DNA from: Maricaulis virginensis
GTDB taxonomy: Bacteria; Pseudomonadota; Alphaproteobacteria; Caulobacterales; Maricaulaceae
Reading direction: 5' to 3'
DNA: 64,000 bases
Assembly (NCBI RefSeq): GCF_027922185.1
Contig: NZ_BSFE01000003.1
Location: 186,001 to 250,000 of the forward strand
Under the pieces are notes generated by a model, which worked only from the letters and a program-made list of their open reading frames with translations, had not been told where the DNA came from and made no database searches. Below are positions 9,096 through 18,150 of the stretch, piece by piece. The translations under genes were made by a program, and so were the position numbers. Numbering within the stretch: position 1 is the stretch's first letter; each line of letters opens with the position of its first letter.

Positions 9096-10271
9096 GTGAA
9101 GGCCGAGGACAGCCCGTTTACGCCCGGAGCGGGCGTCATGCCCGACGTGATGGCGGGCCGCGACGCGGTCGTGGCGGCCATGACGGCGCAGATGCGGCGG
9201 GCACTGAAATACCGGGCGGCGCGCAGCCTGGTGCTGCACGGGCTGCGCGGAACCGGAAAGACATCCATTCTTCTGGAGGCTCGCGAACAGGCCGAAGGTC
9301 TGGGCTGTCTGGTGTCCTGGATCGAGGCGGTGCCAGACAGGCCCTTCCTGCAGCAACTCGTCGCCCAGTTGCGCAAGGTTTTGATCGGACTCGACAATAT
9401 CGAGAAGGCCAGGACGTTTGTACGGGCGGCGGGCCGGGCGCTGGCCAGCCTCGTCCGGTCGGTGAATATCGATTTTCCCGGCGGATCCGTCGGTATCGAA
9501 TTCGAACCCGAGCCGGGCATCGCCGACAGCGGCGATCTCGAGACCGATCTGCCCGATCTGTTCGAAGCCGTCGGTGTGGCGGCCAGGCATGCCGGCACCG
9601 CTGTCGTACTGATCGTGGATGAGCTCCAGTTCGTCGGACATGGGCACCTCAATGCCCTGATCGTTTCCATGCACCGGATTGCCCAGCGGCGGCTGCCGGT
9701 CATCCTGATAGGCGCCGGACTGCCCAACATACTGCGGCAGCTGGGCGAGAGCCGTTCCTATTCCGAGCGGCTCTTCATGGCGGAGACGATCGGCCCGTTG
9801 AGCCGCGAGGCGACCGATACGGTCTTTCGCGACACGCTGGCACTGGAAGATGTGGAAATCGGAGACGGGGCGCTGGAAGCGTTGTGGGCCGAGACGGAGG
9901 GCTATCCGCATTTCATACAGGAATGGGGCAATGGCTGCTGGGCCGTTGCCAAAGCCTCACCGATCCGCCGCCGCGACGTCGAGCGAGCAGCGGGCCGCGT
10001 ACGTGAGGCGCTGGATCGCGGCTTCTTCCAGATGCGCCTGGACCGGTGTACGCTCCAGGAGATGGACTATATGCGGGCGCTGGCCACGCTGGGACCGGGC
10101 GAGCACCGGCCCGGTGCGGTGGCGAAAGCCTTTGGTGTCGGCTCGTCCAGCCAGCTCAATTCGACGCGCCAGCACCTGATAGAAAAGGGCATGATCTACG
10201 CCCCCAGTTACGGGCAGCTTGCCTTCACGGTTCCCCGGTTCGACGCCTTCCTGATGCGTCATGCAGACTAG
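9096..10271 (+). CDS. AAA/STAND-like ATPase with a C-terminal winged helix
   Basis: 391 residues, started at a GTG preceded by GAGGG at 9085-9089; the next ATG is 14 codons in. Walker A is GLRGTGKT at residues 49-56 and Walker B is VVLIVDELQ. The shape resembles the Orc1/Cdc6-like and archaeal-type ATPase superfamily. The last 90 residues look like a winged helix (GAVAKAFGVGSSSQLNSTRQHLIEKGMI), suggesting DNA or partner binding. It stands alone after the 9-bp repeat, and its stop overlaps the stop of the convergent uup gene by two bases. Function is unknown. Proteins of this build are often found in mobile or toxin-related settings, but none is seen next to it. Confidence 0.8.
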   Translation: MKAEDSPFTPGAGVMPDVMAGRDAVVAAMTAQMRRALKYRAARSLVLHGLRGTGKTSILLEAREQAEGLGCLVSWIEAVPDRPFLQQLVAQLRKVLIGLDNIEKARTFVRAAGRALASLVRSVNIDFPGGSVGIEFEPEPGIADSGDLETDLPDLFEAVGVAARHAGTAVVLIVDELQFVGHGHLNALIVSMHRIAQRRLPVILIGAGLPNILRQLGESRSYSERLFMAETIGPLSREATDTVFRDTLALEDVEIGDGALEALWAETEGYPHFIQEWGNGCWAVAKASPIRRRDVERAAGRVREALDRGFFQMRLDRCTLQEMDYMRALATLGPGEHRPGAVAKAFGVGSSSQLNSTRQHLIEKGMIYAPSYGQLAFTVPRFDAFLMRHAD

Positions 10272-12088
10272 CCCTCGCCTTCGATCTCCTCGCGCAGGGC
10301 CTCCAGCTCCAGCCACTGCTCTTCCTTTGCGTCGCGTTCGGCGAGCGCGTCGGCCAGCTGCCGGGAGACCTGGGCGAAGCGGGTGCTGTCGGCAAACAGC
10401 GCCGGATCGTTCATCTGGCCTTCGAGCCTGGCGATGGTCTCGCCCAGCGCGTCGATCTCGCCCGGCAGGCGTTCCAGCGCATAGCGGTCCTTGTTCGCCA
10501 TGCGGCGTTTTTCTGGCTTTGGCGCTGCCGGCTTCGGCGATGTAGCGGATGCCGGCTTGGCGGCGGTCACATTGCCAGTGCGGTCGTCCGGCGAGACACC
10601 GCGGCCGCGCTGGGCGAGCATGTCTGAATAGCCGCCGGCATATTCGCGCCAGCGCCCGTCGCCTTCCGATACGATGACACTGGTGCAGACCCGGTCGAGA
10701 AAGTCGCGATCGTGCGAGACCAGGAAGACCGTTCCGGCATAGTCGTCGATCAGCCCCTGCAGGAGATCGAGCGTTTCCAGATCGAGATCGTTTGTCGGTT
10801 CGTCCAGCACCAGGAGGTTGGAGGGCAGGGCAAGGGCGCGGGCCAGCATCAGGCGGGCCTTCTCGCCGCCGGAGAGCACGCGCAGGGGCGTGTTGGCCTG
10901 CTCGGGCGGGAAGAGGAAGTCCTTCATGTAGGCCATGACGTGCTTTGTCTTGCCGGCCACCTCGACCTGGCTTCCGCCGCCCTGGGTCAGCGCTTCCGAC
11001 ACGGTCCAGTCGTCCCTCAGAGCCAGACGCTTCTGGTCGAGACTGGCGATTTCCAGCTTGGTGCCCAGGCGCACTTCGCCGGTATCCGGCGCAAGCTGTC
11101 CGGTGAGGATGTTGAGCAGCGTCGTCTTGCCGGCGCCATTGGGGCCGACCAGACCGATCCGCGCCTTCCGGGCGATCTTGGTGGAGAAGTCCTTCACGAT
11201 CGAGCGGCCGCCAAAGCCGATCGAGACATGCCGGGCTTCGGCGACCAGCTTGCCGGAATCCTGGGCCTGGCTGGCTTCCAGCTTGACCTGGCCCTGCGGG
11301 CCGCGATGCGTCGCGCGCTGGCGCTTGAGATCCTGCAGGTCGGCGAGACGGCGCACATTGCGCTTGCGGCGCGCCGTCACGCCATAGCGCAGCCAGTCTT
11401 CCTCGCGCACGATCTTGCGGTCGAGCTTGTGCAGTTCTTCCTGCTCCTGCTCGAACACCTCGTCGCGCCAGGCTTCGAAGGCGCCGAAGCCTTTTTCAAG
11501 CAGGCGCGTGCGGCCACGGTCCAGCCACAGCGTCTTGCGGGTCAGGGTTTCCAGGAAGCGCCGGTCGTGGCTGATCAGCACCAGAGCAGAGCGGCAGGCT
11601 GCCAGCTCGCTTTCCAGCCATTCGATGGCGGGCAGGTCGAGATGGTTGGTCGGCTCGTCGAGCATCAGGATGTCGGGATCCGGCGCGAGCGCTCTGGCCA
11701 GCGCGGCACGACGGGCTTCGCCGCCAGAGATCACGTCCGGCTTTTCCTCGCCCGTCAGACCGAGCTGTTCGAGCAGATAGTCGGCGCGATAGTCCATATC
11801 GCCTGGCGCCAGTCCGGCGACCACATAGTCACGCACCGTCGCGTAACCGCCCAGGTCGGGATCCTGCTCGAGATAGCGGATGGTGGCGCCGGGGTGCACG
11901 AAGCGTTCGCCACCGTCGGCTTCTACCAGTCCGGCGGCGACCTTCATCAGGGTCGATTTGCCCGAGCCATTGCGGCCGACGAGGCACAGCCTTTCGCCTT
12001 CGCCGACCTGCATGTCGGCGCCGTCGAGCAGTGGCGTAACGCCAAAGGTGAGGTGAATACCCTGCAGGGTGAGAAGCGGTGGTGCCAT
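10268..12088 (-). CDS. uup: ABC-F family ATPase, Uup-like
   Basis: About 606 residues from the ATG at 12088 (MAPPLLTLQG). Upstream in-frame ATGs exist, for instance at 12100, and no strong ribosome site separates them. Two ABC ATPase domains are fused, with Walker A motifs GRNGSGKST and GPNGAGKTT, signatures ISGGEARRAALARAL and LSGGEKARLMLARAL, and a linker between them. There are no membrane segments. The C-terminus is a charged coiled coil (about 90 residues ending in EEIEGEG), as in Uup, which binds DNA and acts on ribosomes or recombination intermediates. Family assignment is strong; the exact role is known only from relatives. Confidence 0.88.
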   Translation of the reverse strand: MAPPLLTLQGIHLTFGVTPLLDGADMQVGEGERLCLVGRNGSGKSTLMKVAAGLVEADGGERFVHPGATIRYLEQDPDLGGYATVRDYVVAGLAPGDMDYRADYLLEQLGLTGEEKPDVISGGEARRAALARALAPDPDILMLDEPTNHLDLPAIEWLESELAACRSALVLISHDRRFLETLTRKTLWLDRGRTRLLEKGFGAFEAWRDEVFEQEQEELHKLDRKIVREEDWLRYGVTARRKRNVRRLADLQDLKRQRATHRGPQGQVKLEASQAQDSGKLVAEARHVSIGFGGRSIVKDFSTKIARKARIGLVGPNGAGKTTLLNILTGQLAPDTGEVRLGTKLEIASLDQKRLALRDDWTVSEALTQGGGSQVEVAGKTKHVMAYMKDFLFPPEQANTPLRVLSGGEKARLMLARALALPSNLLVLDEPTNDLDLETLDLLQGLIDDYAGTVFLVSHDRDFLDRVCTSVIVSEGDGRWREYAGGYSDMLAQRGRGVSPDDRTGNVTAAKPASATSPKPAAPKPEKRRMANKDRYALERLPGEIDALGETIARLEGQMNDPALFADSTRFAQVSRQLADALAERDAKEEQWLELEALREEIEGEG

Positions 12089-12287
12089 ACGCCGACGCAT
12101 ACAATTGCGCGGGCCTGTCGTCACGGGTTTCCGGCATCGCGCGTATGAAGGGGGGACAAGGGGAATAACCGTCCCTCTGGTGGGGTTTGTGTACAAAGGC
12201 TCATTTGTGCCCGATCCGGGACAGGCCTAGTCTTGCCCCAATTTTGCCATTTTCAGGGGAGGCGGCTCGCAGGGGCCGTGACGGGAC

Positions 12288-13175
12288 ATGTTGGAAATCA
12301 ACAACCTTACCAAGACTTATGCGGGTGGCGTGCGTGCCATGGACGGCGTCACGCTGAACATTCCCAAGGGCATGTTCGGTCTGCTCGGCCCGAACGGTGC
12401 GGGCAAGTCGACGCTGATGCGCACGCTGGCAACGCTGCAGGCGCCGGACAGCGGTACGGCCACGTTCGACGGTATCGACATCGTGCGCGAGCCCAAGGCC
12501 CTGCGTGCTGTGCTGGGCTATCTGCCGCAGGATTTCGGCGTCTATCCGCGCATGTCGGCGCGCGCCATGCTGGATCATCTCGCGGTGCTCAAGGGCATCT
12601 CGAACGGCAAGGAACGCAAGCAGGTCGTCGAAGCCCTGCTGGAACAGACCAATCTCACCCAGCATGCCGGCAAGTCGGTGGCCAGCTATTCCGGCGGCAT
12701 GCGCCAGCGTTTCGGCATCGCGCAGGCGCTGCTCGGTGATCCGAAACTCATCATCGTCGACGAGCCGACGGCCGGTCTCGACCCCGAGGAGCGCAACCGC
12801 TTCCACAATCTCCTGTCCGAAATCGGCGAGAATGTCGTCGTCATCCTGTCGACCCACATCGTCGAGGATGTCGCCGATCTGTGCCCGGCCATGGCGATCA
12901 TGAATGGCGGCAAGATTGTCGCTCAGGGGGCTCCGGCGGAGCTGATTGCCCAGCTGAACGGCAAGGTCTGGGCGAAGACGGTGAGCAAGGGTGAGCTTCC
13001 GGCTGTGCGCTCCCGTCTCAATGTGATTTCCGAACGCCTGACGATGGGCCAGGTTCTTGTGCGGGTCCTGTCGGATACCGATCCGGGCGAGGGTTTTGAA
13101 GCCGCGACGCCGGATCTCGAGGATGTCTATTTCGCCACCATCACCGACGGCCGCCGGGCCGCCAACGCTGCATAA
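12288..13175 (+). CDS. ABC transporter ATP-binding protein
   Basis: 295 residues with a standard ABC domain: Walker A GPNGAGKST, Q-loop in GYLPQDFGVYP, signature YSGGMRQRFGIAQAL, Walker B LIIVDEPTAGLDPEE and the H-loop at STHIVEDV. It is the sort of ATPase that pairs with ABC-2 exporters. The gene lies 22 bases before a very large fused permease/peptidase on the same strand, which is almost certainly its partner. The C-terminal 80 residues form a small accessory region. Confidence 0.92.
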   Translation: MLEINNLTKTYAGGVRAMDGVTLNIPKGMFGLLGPNGAGKSTLMRTLATLQAPDSGTATFDGIDIVREPKALRAVLGYLPQDFGVYPRMSARAMLDHLAVLKGISNGKERKQVVEALLEQTNLTQHAGKSVASYSGGMRQRFGIAQALLGDPKLIIVDEPTAGLDPEERNRFHNLLSEIGENVVVILSTHIVEDVADLCPAMAIMNGGKIVAQGAPAELIAQLNGKVWAKTVSKGELPAVRSRLNVISERLTMGQVLVRVLSDTDPGEGFEAATPDLEDVYFATITDGRRAANAA

Positions 13176-13197
13176 GCGGCGCGAGGGAGGCTTAGCC

Positions 13198-16100
13198 ATG
13201 CTCTGGAAAATCGCCGGATTCGAATTCCGGTTTCAGCTCTTTTCGCCGGCATCCATTGCCATTTTCGCGATCTTCTTCCTGCTCGTATTCGGCGGGGTGA
13301 CGATCGACCAGATCCAGGTCGGCGGCGGTGGATCCGTCAACATCAACTCGCCCAATGCGCTGACCATCAACATCCTGATTTTCTCGATCTTCGGGGCGAT
13401 CATACCGACGGTCTTCCTGTCGTCCGGCGTGTTGCGGGACTTCGGGTTCAAGACGTCGGAACTGTTCTATTCGCGACCCGTGCGGGAATTCGACTTCGTG
13501 CTCGGTCGCTTCATCGGCGGTTTCGTGATTACGGCCCTGGTCTTCTCGGCCGTGCCGCTGGCCTTCCTCGCCGGCAGCGTCATGCCCTGGCTCGACCCGG
13601 AACTGGTCGGACCGACGAATCTCGCCTGGTATCCCTATCTCTTTGCCGTGTTCGGGCTGGTCAATCTGTGGGTGATCGGCACGATCCTGTTCACGGTCGC
13701 CAATTTCACGCGTTCGACCATCGCGACCTATGCGGCCTTCGTGGCGTTGCTGGTTCTCTATTTTGTCGGTGTCGGCCTGTCCCAGTCCCAACCGGAGCTG
13801 CGCGATATGCTCGCGCTGATCGATCCCTTCGGTTTCAACACCTTCGGCGAGGTCACACGCTATTGGACCGTGTTCGATCAGAACGAGCGGGTTGTCGCGT
13901 TCGAAGGCGTGATGATGCAGAACCGCCTGCTCTGGATCGGCTTCGGCCTGGTGCTGCTGGCGATCAATGTCGCGACCTTCCGCTTCCGCCAGGGCAGTTT
14001 CAAGCTTCCCGGCCGCAAGGCCGCTGGCGCAGTTGCTCCGTCCGGCGCGGCCAATGCCATTTCCGAAATCGAGCTGCCGCGCGTGACGCCGAAACTCGAT
14101 GGTGGAGCCGCCTTCCAGCAATTCCTCGCCCGGCTGAGCTTCGAGTTCAAGGGCGTGGTGTTCAATGTCGCCTTCTGGATTCTTCTGGTCCTGGGGCTGC
14201 TCAACACCGTTCCGGGCTTCTTCCTGGGCAATGAGTATTACGGCACACCGAACTATCCGGTGACGCGGATCATGATCGACGTCATCAACGGCGCCTTTTC
14301 ATGGCTGCCCAGTGTCGTGGTGATCTACTACGCAGCGGAGGTGATGTGGCGCGAGCGCCGGGTCGGCTTCTCCTACATCGTGGACGCGACGCCGACACCG
14401 AGCTGGGTGTTCATGGCGACCAAATTCCTCGCGCTCTGCCTGGTTGTTGTCAGCCTGATCGGCCTGGCCCTGCTTGCCGGTGGCGTATCCCAGATGATCC
14501 AGGGCTTTGCTCCGGTTGAGTGGGATCAGTACGCCTTGCGCGGCCTGGTCGGGATGATCCTGCCGACGGCGATTTTCGCGGCCCTGGCGATCTTCGCCCA
14601 GGTGCTGATGAACAATCGCTGGCTCGGCATGGCCTTCATGCTGGTCTTCCTGATCGTCTCCATCGTGATGTCGCAGATGGGGCTCGACCATAATCTCTAC
14701 CAGTATGGCAGCACCCCCGGTGCGCCCTATTCGGACATGAACGGCTATGGCCATTTCCTCGGCATTTCGCTGTGGTTCTATGCCTACTGGTCGTTCTGGG
14801 CGTTGCTGTTGCTGGTCCTGTCCTACCGGCTCTGGAGCCGCGGGTCGCTGTCGCCGATCCTTGCCCGTCTGGGGGCATTCGGTCGCGGCATGACGCCGGC
14901 AACAGCGGGTCTGATCGTTGTAGCCCTGGCCGGTATCGCCGGTACAGGCGGCTGGATCTTCTACAACACGAATATCCGCAACGAGTATCTGTCCTCCAAC
15001 GACTTCCGCGGGCTGCAGGCCGAGTATGAGCGGGAGTATCTCTACCTTGAGGATGTCGATCAGCCGACGATCGTGGAAACGGCCTACGAGGTGGATATCT
15101 ACCCCTCCGAACGCCGCTACACGGCGCGGGGCCAGTATGTGCTGGAAAACCAGACGGACGCCCCGATCGATACGCTGTGGATCTCCTATGGCTACGGTAC
15201 GACAGTGCTGTCACAAGAGGCGCAGGGTGCGCAGGTCGATGCGGAAGATCCGCGTTTCCTGACCTATTCCTTCCGCTTCGACACCCCGATGCAGCCGGGC
15301 GAGACGCGCACGTTCGACTTCTCGGTCGAGCGGGCCAATCCCGGTTTCCGCAATGCGGGCAATGTCAGCACGGTCAATTACAACGGCACCTTCTTCAACA
15401 ATGGCGAGTCGATGGCCAATATCGGCTTCAACGGGAACTGGCGTCTGCAGGACCGCCAGCAACGCCGGCGTGAAGGACTGGAGCCGATCGACCGGGCCTT
15501 CCCGCTGGAGGACGAAAGCCATTGGGACGAGAACGGTCTGACCGGGTCCCACTACGTCACCTTCCGCACGATCGTGTCGACTTCGGCCGACCAGATCGCC
15601 GTCGCGCCGGGCTATCTGGAACGCGAATGGGAGGAGAATGGCCGCCGGTACTTCGAATACGTGATGGACCGGCCGATCCTGAACTTCTACTCATGGCTCT
15701 CTGCCGATTATGCGGTGGCCGAGCAGGAGCAGGACGGGATCGATCTCCAGGTCTTCTATCACCCGGAACATGCCTGGAATGTGGACCGGATGCTCGAGGC
15801 ATCGGCTGACTCGCTGGCCTATTTCTCGGAGCATTTCAGCCCCTTCCAGTACCGGCAGTTCCGGATCCTGGAATTCCCGGCCTACCAGACCTTTGCCCAG
15901 TCCTTCCCCAACACGATCCCGTATTCCGAGGGCATCGGCTTCATCGCCAATCTCTCGGACCCGTCGGAGATCGACTATGTCTACTACGTGACTGCGCACG
16001 AGGCGGCGCACCAGTGGTGGGCGCACCAGGTGCTGGGGGCGAATGTGCAGGGTGCCACCATGCTGGTGGAAACCTTCGCCCAGTACTCGGCGCTGATGGT

Positions 16101-16788
16101 GATGCGCGAGGAATATGGCGAAGACCATATGCGCCGCTTCCTCAAATACGAGCTCGACAGCTATCTGTCCGCTCGCGGCTCCGAGTCGATCGAGGAATTG
16201 CCGCTCTACCGGGTCGAGAACCAGCCCTACATCCACTACCGCAAGGGTGCGGTGATCATGTATGCCCTGGCCGATTATCTCGGCGAGGATGCGGTGAACC
16301 GCGTCATGCAGCAGCTGATCGCCGAGCGGGCCTATTCCACCGACCCGTATGCCACCACGCTCGACTTCCTGCGGATCCTGCGCGCCGAAGCCGGGCCGGA
16401 ATGGGAAAGCGTGATCCACGACTTCTTCGAGCGGATCGTCGTGTTCGACCTGGAAGCCGTTTCGGCGACCGCGAGCGAGCGCGAGGACGGCCGCTGGGAT
16501 GTCGCCATCGAGATCGAGGCGCACAAGTTCGAGGCCGACGGGGCCGGCGAGCAGACCGAGGAGGATATCGACTACATGATCGATATCGGCCTGTTCTCGG
16601 AGAATCTCGACGATGCCTATGAAGGCAGCGATCACGTGCTCTACATGGAGAAACACCGGATCGACGAGACCACGATGCGTATCGAGCTCATCGTCGACGA
16701 GCAGCCGCTCTATGCCGGTATCGATCCCTACAACAAGCTGATCGATCGAGATTCAGACGACAACCTCGTCCGCGTCACCGTCGAATAG
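13198..16788 (+). CDS. ABC-2 permease fused to an M1-family aminopeptidase domain
   Basis: A 1196-residue protein. The ATG at 13198 follows GCGAGGGAGG; a reading frame open further upstream runs into the ATPase gene and is not the start. The first half has about 12 hydrophobic segments in two ABC-2-like blocks (residues about 1-270 and 310-590). The second half, about residues 620-1196, is outside the membrane and carries the gluzincin motif HEAAHQWW at 934-941, with the third zinc ligand Glu958 in LVETFAQYSALM. This gives one residue more than the classical HEXXH-X18-E. With the ATPase before it, this forms a two-gene exporter whose peptidase would face the periplasm. The substrate is unknown. 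Confidence 0.88.
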   Translation: MLWKIAGFEFRFQLFSPASIAIFAIFFLLVFGGVTIDQIQVGGGGSVNINSPNALTINILIFSIFGAIIPTVFLSSGVLRDFGFKTSELFYSRPVREFDFVLGRFIGGFVITALVFSAVPLAFLAGSVMPWLDPELVGPTNLAWYPYLFAVFGLVNLWVIGTILFTVANFTRSTIATYAAFVALLVLYFVGVGLSQSQPELRDMLALIDPFGFNTFGEVTRYWTVFDQNERVVAFEGVMMQNRLLWIGFGLVLLAINVATFRFRQGSFKLPGRKAAGAVAPSGAANAISEIELPRVTPKLDGGAAFQQFLARLSFEFKGVVFNVAFWILLVLGLLNTVPGFFLGNEYYGTPNYPVTRIMIDVINGAFSWLPSVVVIYYAAEVMWRERRVGFSYIVDATPTPSWVFMATKFLALCLVVVSLIGLALLAGGVSQMIQGFAPVEWDQYALRGLVGMILPTAIFAALAIFAQVLMNNRWLGMAFMLVFLIVSIVMSQMGLDHNLYQYGSTPGAPYSDMNGYGHFLGISLWFYAYWSFWALLLLVLSYRLWSRGSLSPILARLGAFGRGMTPATAGLIVVALAGIAGTGGWIFYNTNIRNEYLSSNDFRGLQAEYEREYLYLEDVDQPTIVETAYEVDIYPSERRYTARGQYVLENQTDAPIDTLWISYGYGTTVLSQEAQGAQVDAEDPRFLTYSFRFDTPMQPGETRTFDFSVERANPGFRNAGNVSTVNYNGTFFNNGESMANIGFNGNWRLQDRQQRRREGLEPIDRAFPLEDESHWDENGLTGSHYVTFRTIVSTSADQIAVAPGYLEREWEENGRRYFEYVMDRPILNFYSWLSADYAVAEQEQDGIDLQVFYHPEHAWNVDRMLEASADSLAYFSEHFSPFQYRQFRILEFPAYQTFAQSFPNTIPYSEGIGFIANLSDPSEIDYVYYVTAHEAAHQWWAHQVLGANVQGATMLVETFAQYSALMVMREEYGEDHMRRFLKYELDSYLSARGSESIEELPLYRVENQPYIHYRKGAVIMYALADYLGEDAVNRVMQQLIAERAYSTDPYATTLDFLRILRAEAGPEWESVIHDFFERIVVFDLEAVSATASEREDGRWDVAIEIEAHKFEADGAGEQTEEDIDYMIDIGLFSENLDDAYEGSDHVLYMEKHRIDETTMRIELIVDEQPLYAGIDPYNKLIDRDSDDNLVRVTVE

Positions 16789-16804
16789 CGCAGGCAGAAA
16801 ACAG

Positions 16805-16837
16805 GACGGCCGGCCCGCCAGGCGGACCGGCCGTCTT
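16805..16837 (+). terminator. Hairpin terminator after the ABC/M1 operon
   Basis: GACGGCCGG (16805-16813) pairs with CCGGCCGTC (16827-16835), and an inner CCGCC/GGCGG pair extends the stem. It begins 17 bases after the permease/peptidase stop and is followed by TTGATT, a weak T run. The convergent downstream gene may also use it. Confidence 0.65.
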
Positions 16838-16861
16838 GATTCTTCGGTCCGGGCCTGGCCG

Positions 16862-18007
16862 TCAGATGGCCGTGCGGACGTCGGTGTAGTGGATGTCCTC
16901 GGAGGTGCGCGTCAGCGAGCGCAGGAAGCTGGGGAAGATGTCCAGCGCGTCGTCGGCCGACAGGCTGCCCTTCTCCCGGTCGGTCCACCAGTAATTCCAG
17001 AACGACGTCACATGGGTGACCGCCGAGAGGTCGCTGCCGAGCTGACCGAAATAGGCCGGCGCCTTGAGCAGGAAGTCGCGGATCGCCGTCGGGTCTCCGC
17101 CCTTGCAGAAGCGCGTGTACTGGGCGTCGTAATCGTCGATCACCGTGGTCAGCGCGGTCCAGCGATCCTTGGCCATTTTCAGGATGGCGCGGCGGATGTC
17201 GTTGACTTCCTTGTTCTCTTCCCAGGTTGCGCCGCGAACGGTGACATTGTTCAGCTCGACCAGGAATTGCCGCAGCCCGTTGCGAGCCTCGCGGATGCGC
17301 CAGCGGTAGTAGAGAATGCCCTTCCAGCCGAAAATGCCCTCTTCATACTGCTCTTCGCTCATGCCGAGGGTTTCGCGCAATCCGACCAGCTTCTGTTTGT
17401 CCTCGCCGTCCAGAAGCTGGCGGGCAAACTTGCGGGCGCGGTCATCATTCGGGCTCAGGATCTCGTCATTGAAGGCCAGATTGACGATGCCGAATATCTG
17501 CCGCGTCACATGGCCCAGCATCGCTTCCTGCTCGTCCGGCGAGATGTTGAAATAGAAGCGGCCGACAGGGCGCTCGCCGGTGGCATAGCGGTCGGCGAGG
17601 AGGAAGGGGTCGAAGGAGGGCATTGCAGCGAGTTCCTTCACCCGCTGCAGGTCGGCCTCGAATTTCGGATTGATCGAGCCGGTGCCCAGGAATTCCTTGA
17701 GCCGGCGGTCAAAACCTTTTTCCTCCACAAAGAAGGAATGCCCGCCCATCGCCAGATCGTCGACGGAGACGGGGATGATCAGCTTGGTGGCGACCGGGTT
17801 CTCCGTCAGCAGATAGGGCCGGTCATGCGGGCGAACGGTGTGCTTCAGCATGAAGCTGGCATTCAGCCGCACATTGCGGAAGAAGGGCTTCGCCGCGAAT
17901 TCCAGGGTCTGGCCGTATTTGCGGTGGATCGACCACAGGTCGAGAATGCGGGGTGTTGCACCGCCGCGCACGATCCGGCGAAGGCTGCTTCTGTCTGACC
18001 CGCTCAT
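16862..18007 (-). CDS. Hypothetical protein, first of two tandem paralogues
   Basis: 381 residues, soluble, with no signal peptide. I do not recognise the family. It is clearly related along its whole length to the next gene upstream on the same strand. Shared blocks are GGAT-RILDL near the N-terminus, KHTVR, the GGH-FVEE-GF segment, ELAA-PSFDPF-LA-RY, YFNIS, and FGW-GILYYR in the middle. The conserved blocks look like a globular, possibly enzymatic fold, but no known catalytic motif stands out. Both copies have divergent C-terminal tails. Whether they form a heterodimer is unknown. Confidence 0.75.
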   Translation of the reverse strand: MSGSDRSSLRRIVRGGATPRILDLWSIHRKYGQTLEFAAKPFFRNVRLNASFMLKHTVRPHDRPYLLTENPVATKLIIPVSVDDLAMGGHSFFVEEKGFDRRLKEFLGTGSINPKFEADLQRVKELAAMPSFDPFLLADRYATGERPVGRFYFNISPDEQEAMLGHVTRQIFGIVNLAFNDEILSPNDDRARKFARQLLDGEDKQKLVGLRETLGMSEEQYEEGIFGWKGILYYRWRIREARNGLRQFLVELNNVTVRGATWEENKEVNDIRRAILKMAKDRWTALTTVIDDYDAQYTRFCKGGDPTAIRDFLLKAPAYFGQLGSDLSAVTHVTSFWNYWWTDREKGSLSADDALDIFPSFLRSLTRTSEDIHYTDVRTAI

Positions 18008-18093
18008 CCATTCCGTCCTGATTGCCCCAGCGCTGCAACGCTAGCGGGAACAGCTTAATATCGGATGACCTTGCCCCTTATTCCACTGCATGC

Positions 18094-18126
18094 GGGGCTG
18101 CTGCCTGAACGGTGGGCAGCAGCCCC
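18094..18126 (-). terminator. Strong hairpin between the two paralogues, no T run
   Basis: GGGGCTGCTGCC (18094-18105) pairs perfectly with GGCAGCAGCCCC (18115-18126) around a 9-base loop. It lies 25 bases after the stop of the upstream paralogue. No T stretch follows on the minus strand, so it may be a pause or mRNA-stability hairpin instead of a full terminator. Confidence 0.45.
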
Positions 18127-18150
18127 GGCGGGCAGGACGATGGCGCGGTC

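Noticed and set aside
8954..9622. Open frame reading (Thr-Glu-Leu) repeats into the ATPase region
   Set aside because: It is a product of the 9-bp array, has no ribosome site, and runs in another frame than the well-supported ATPase.
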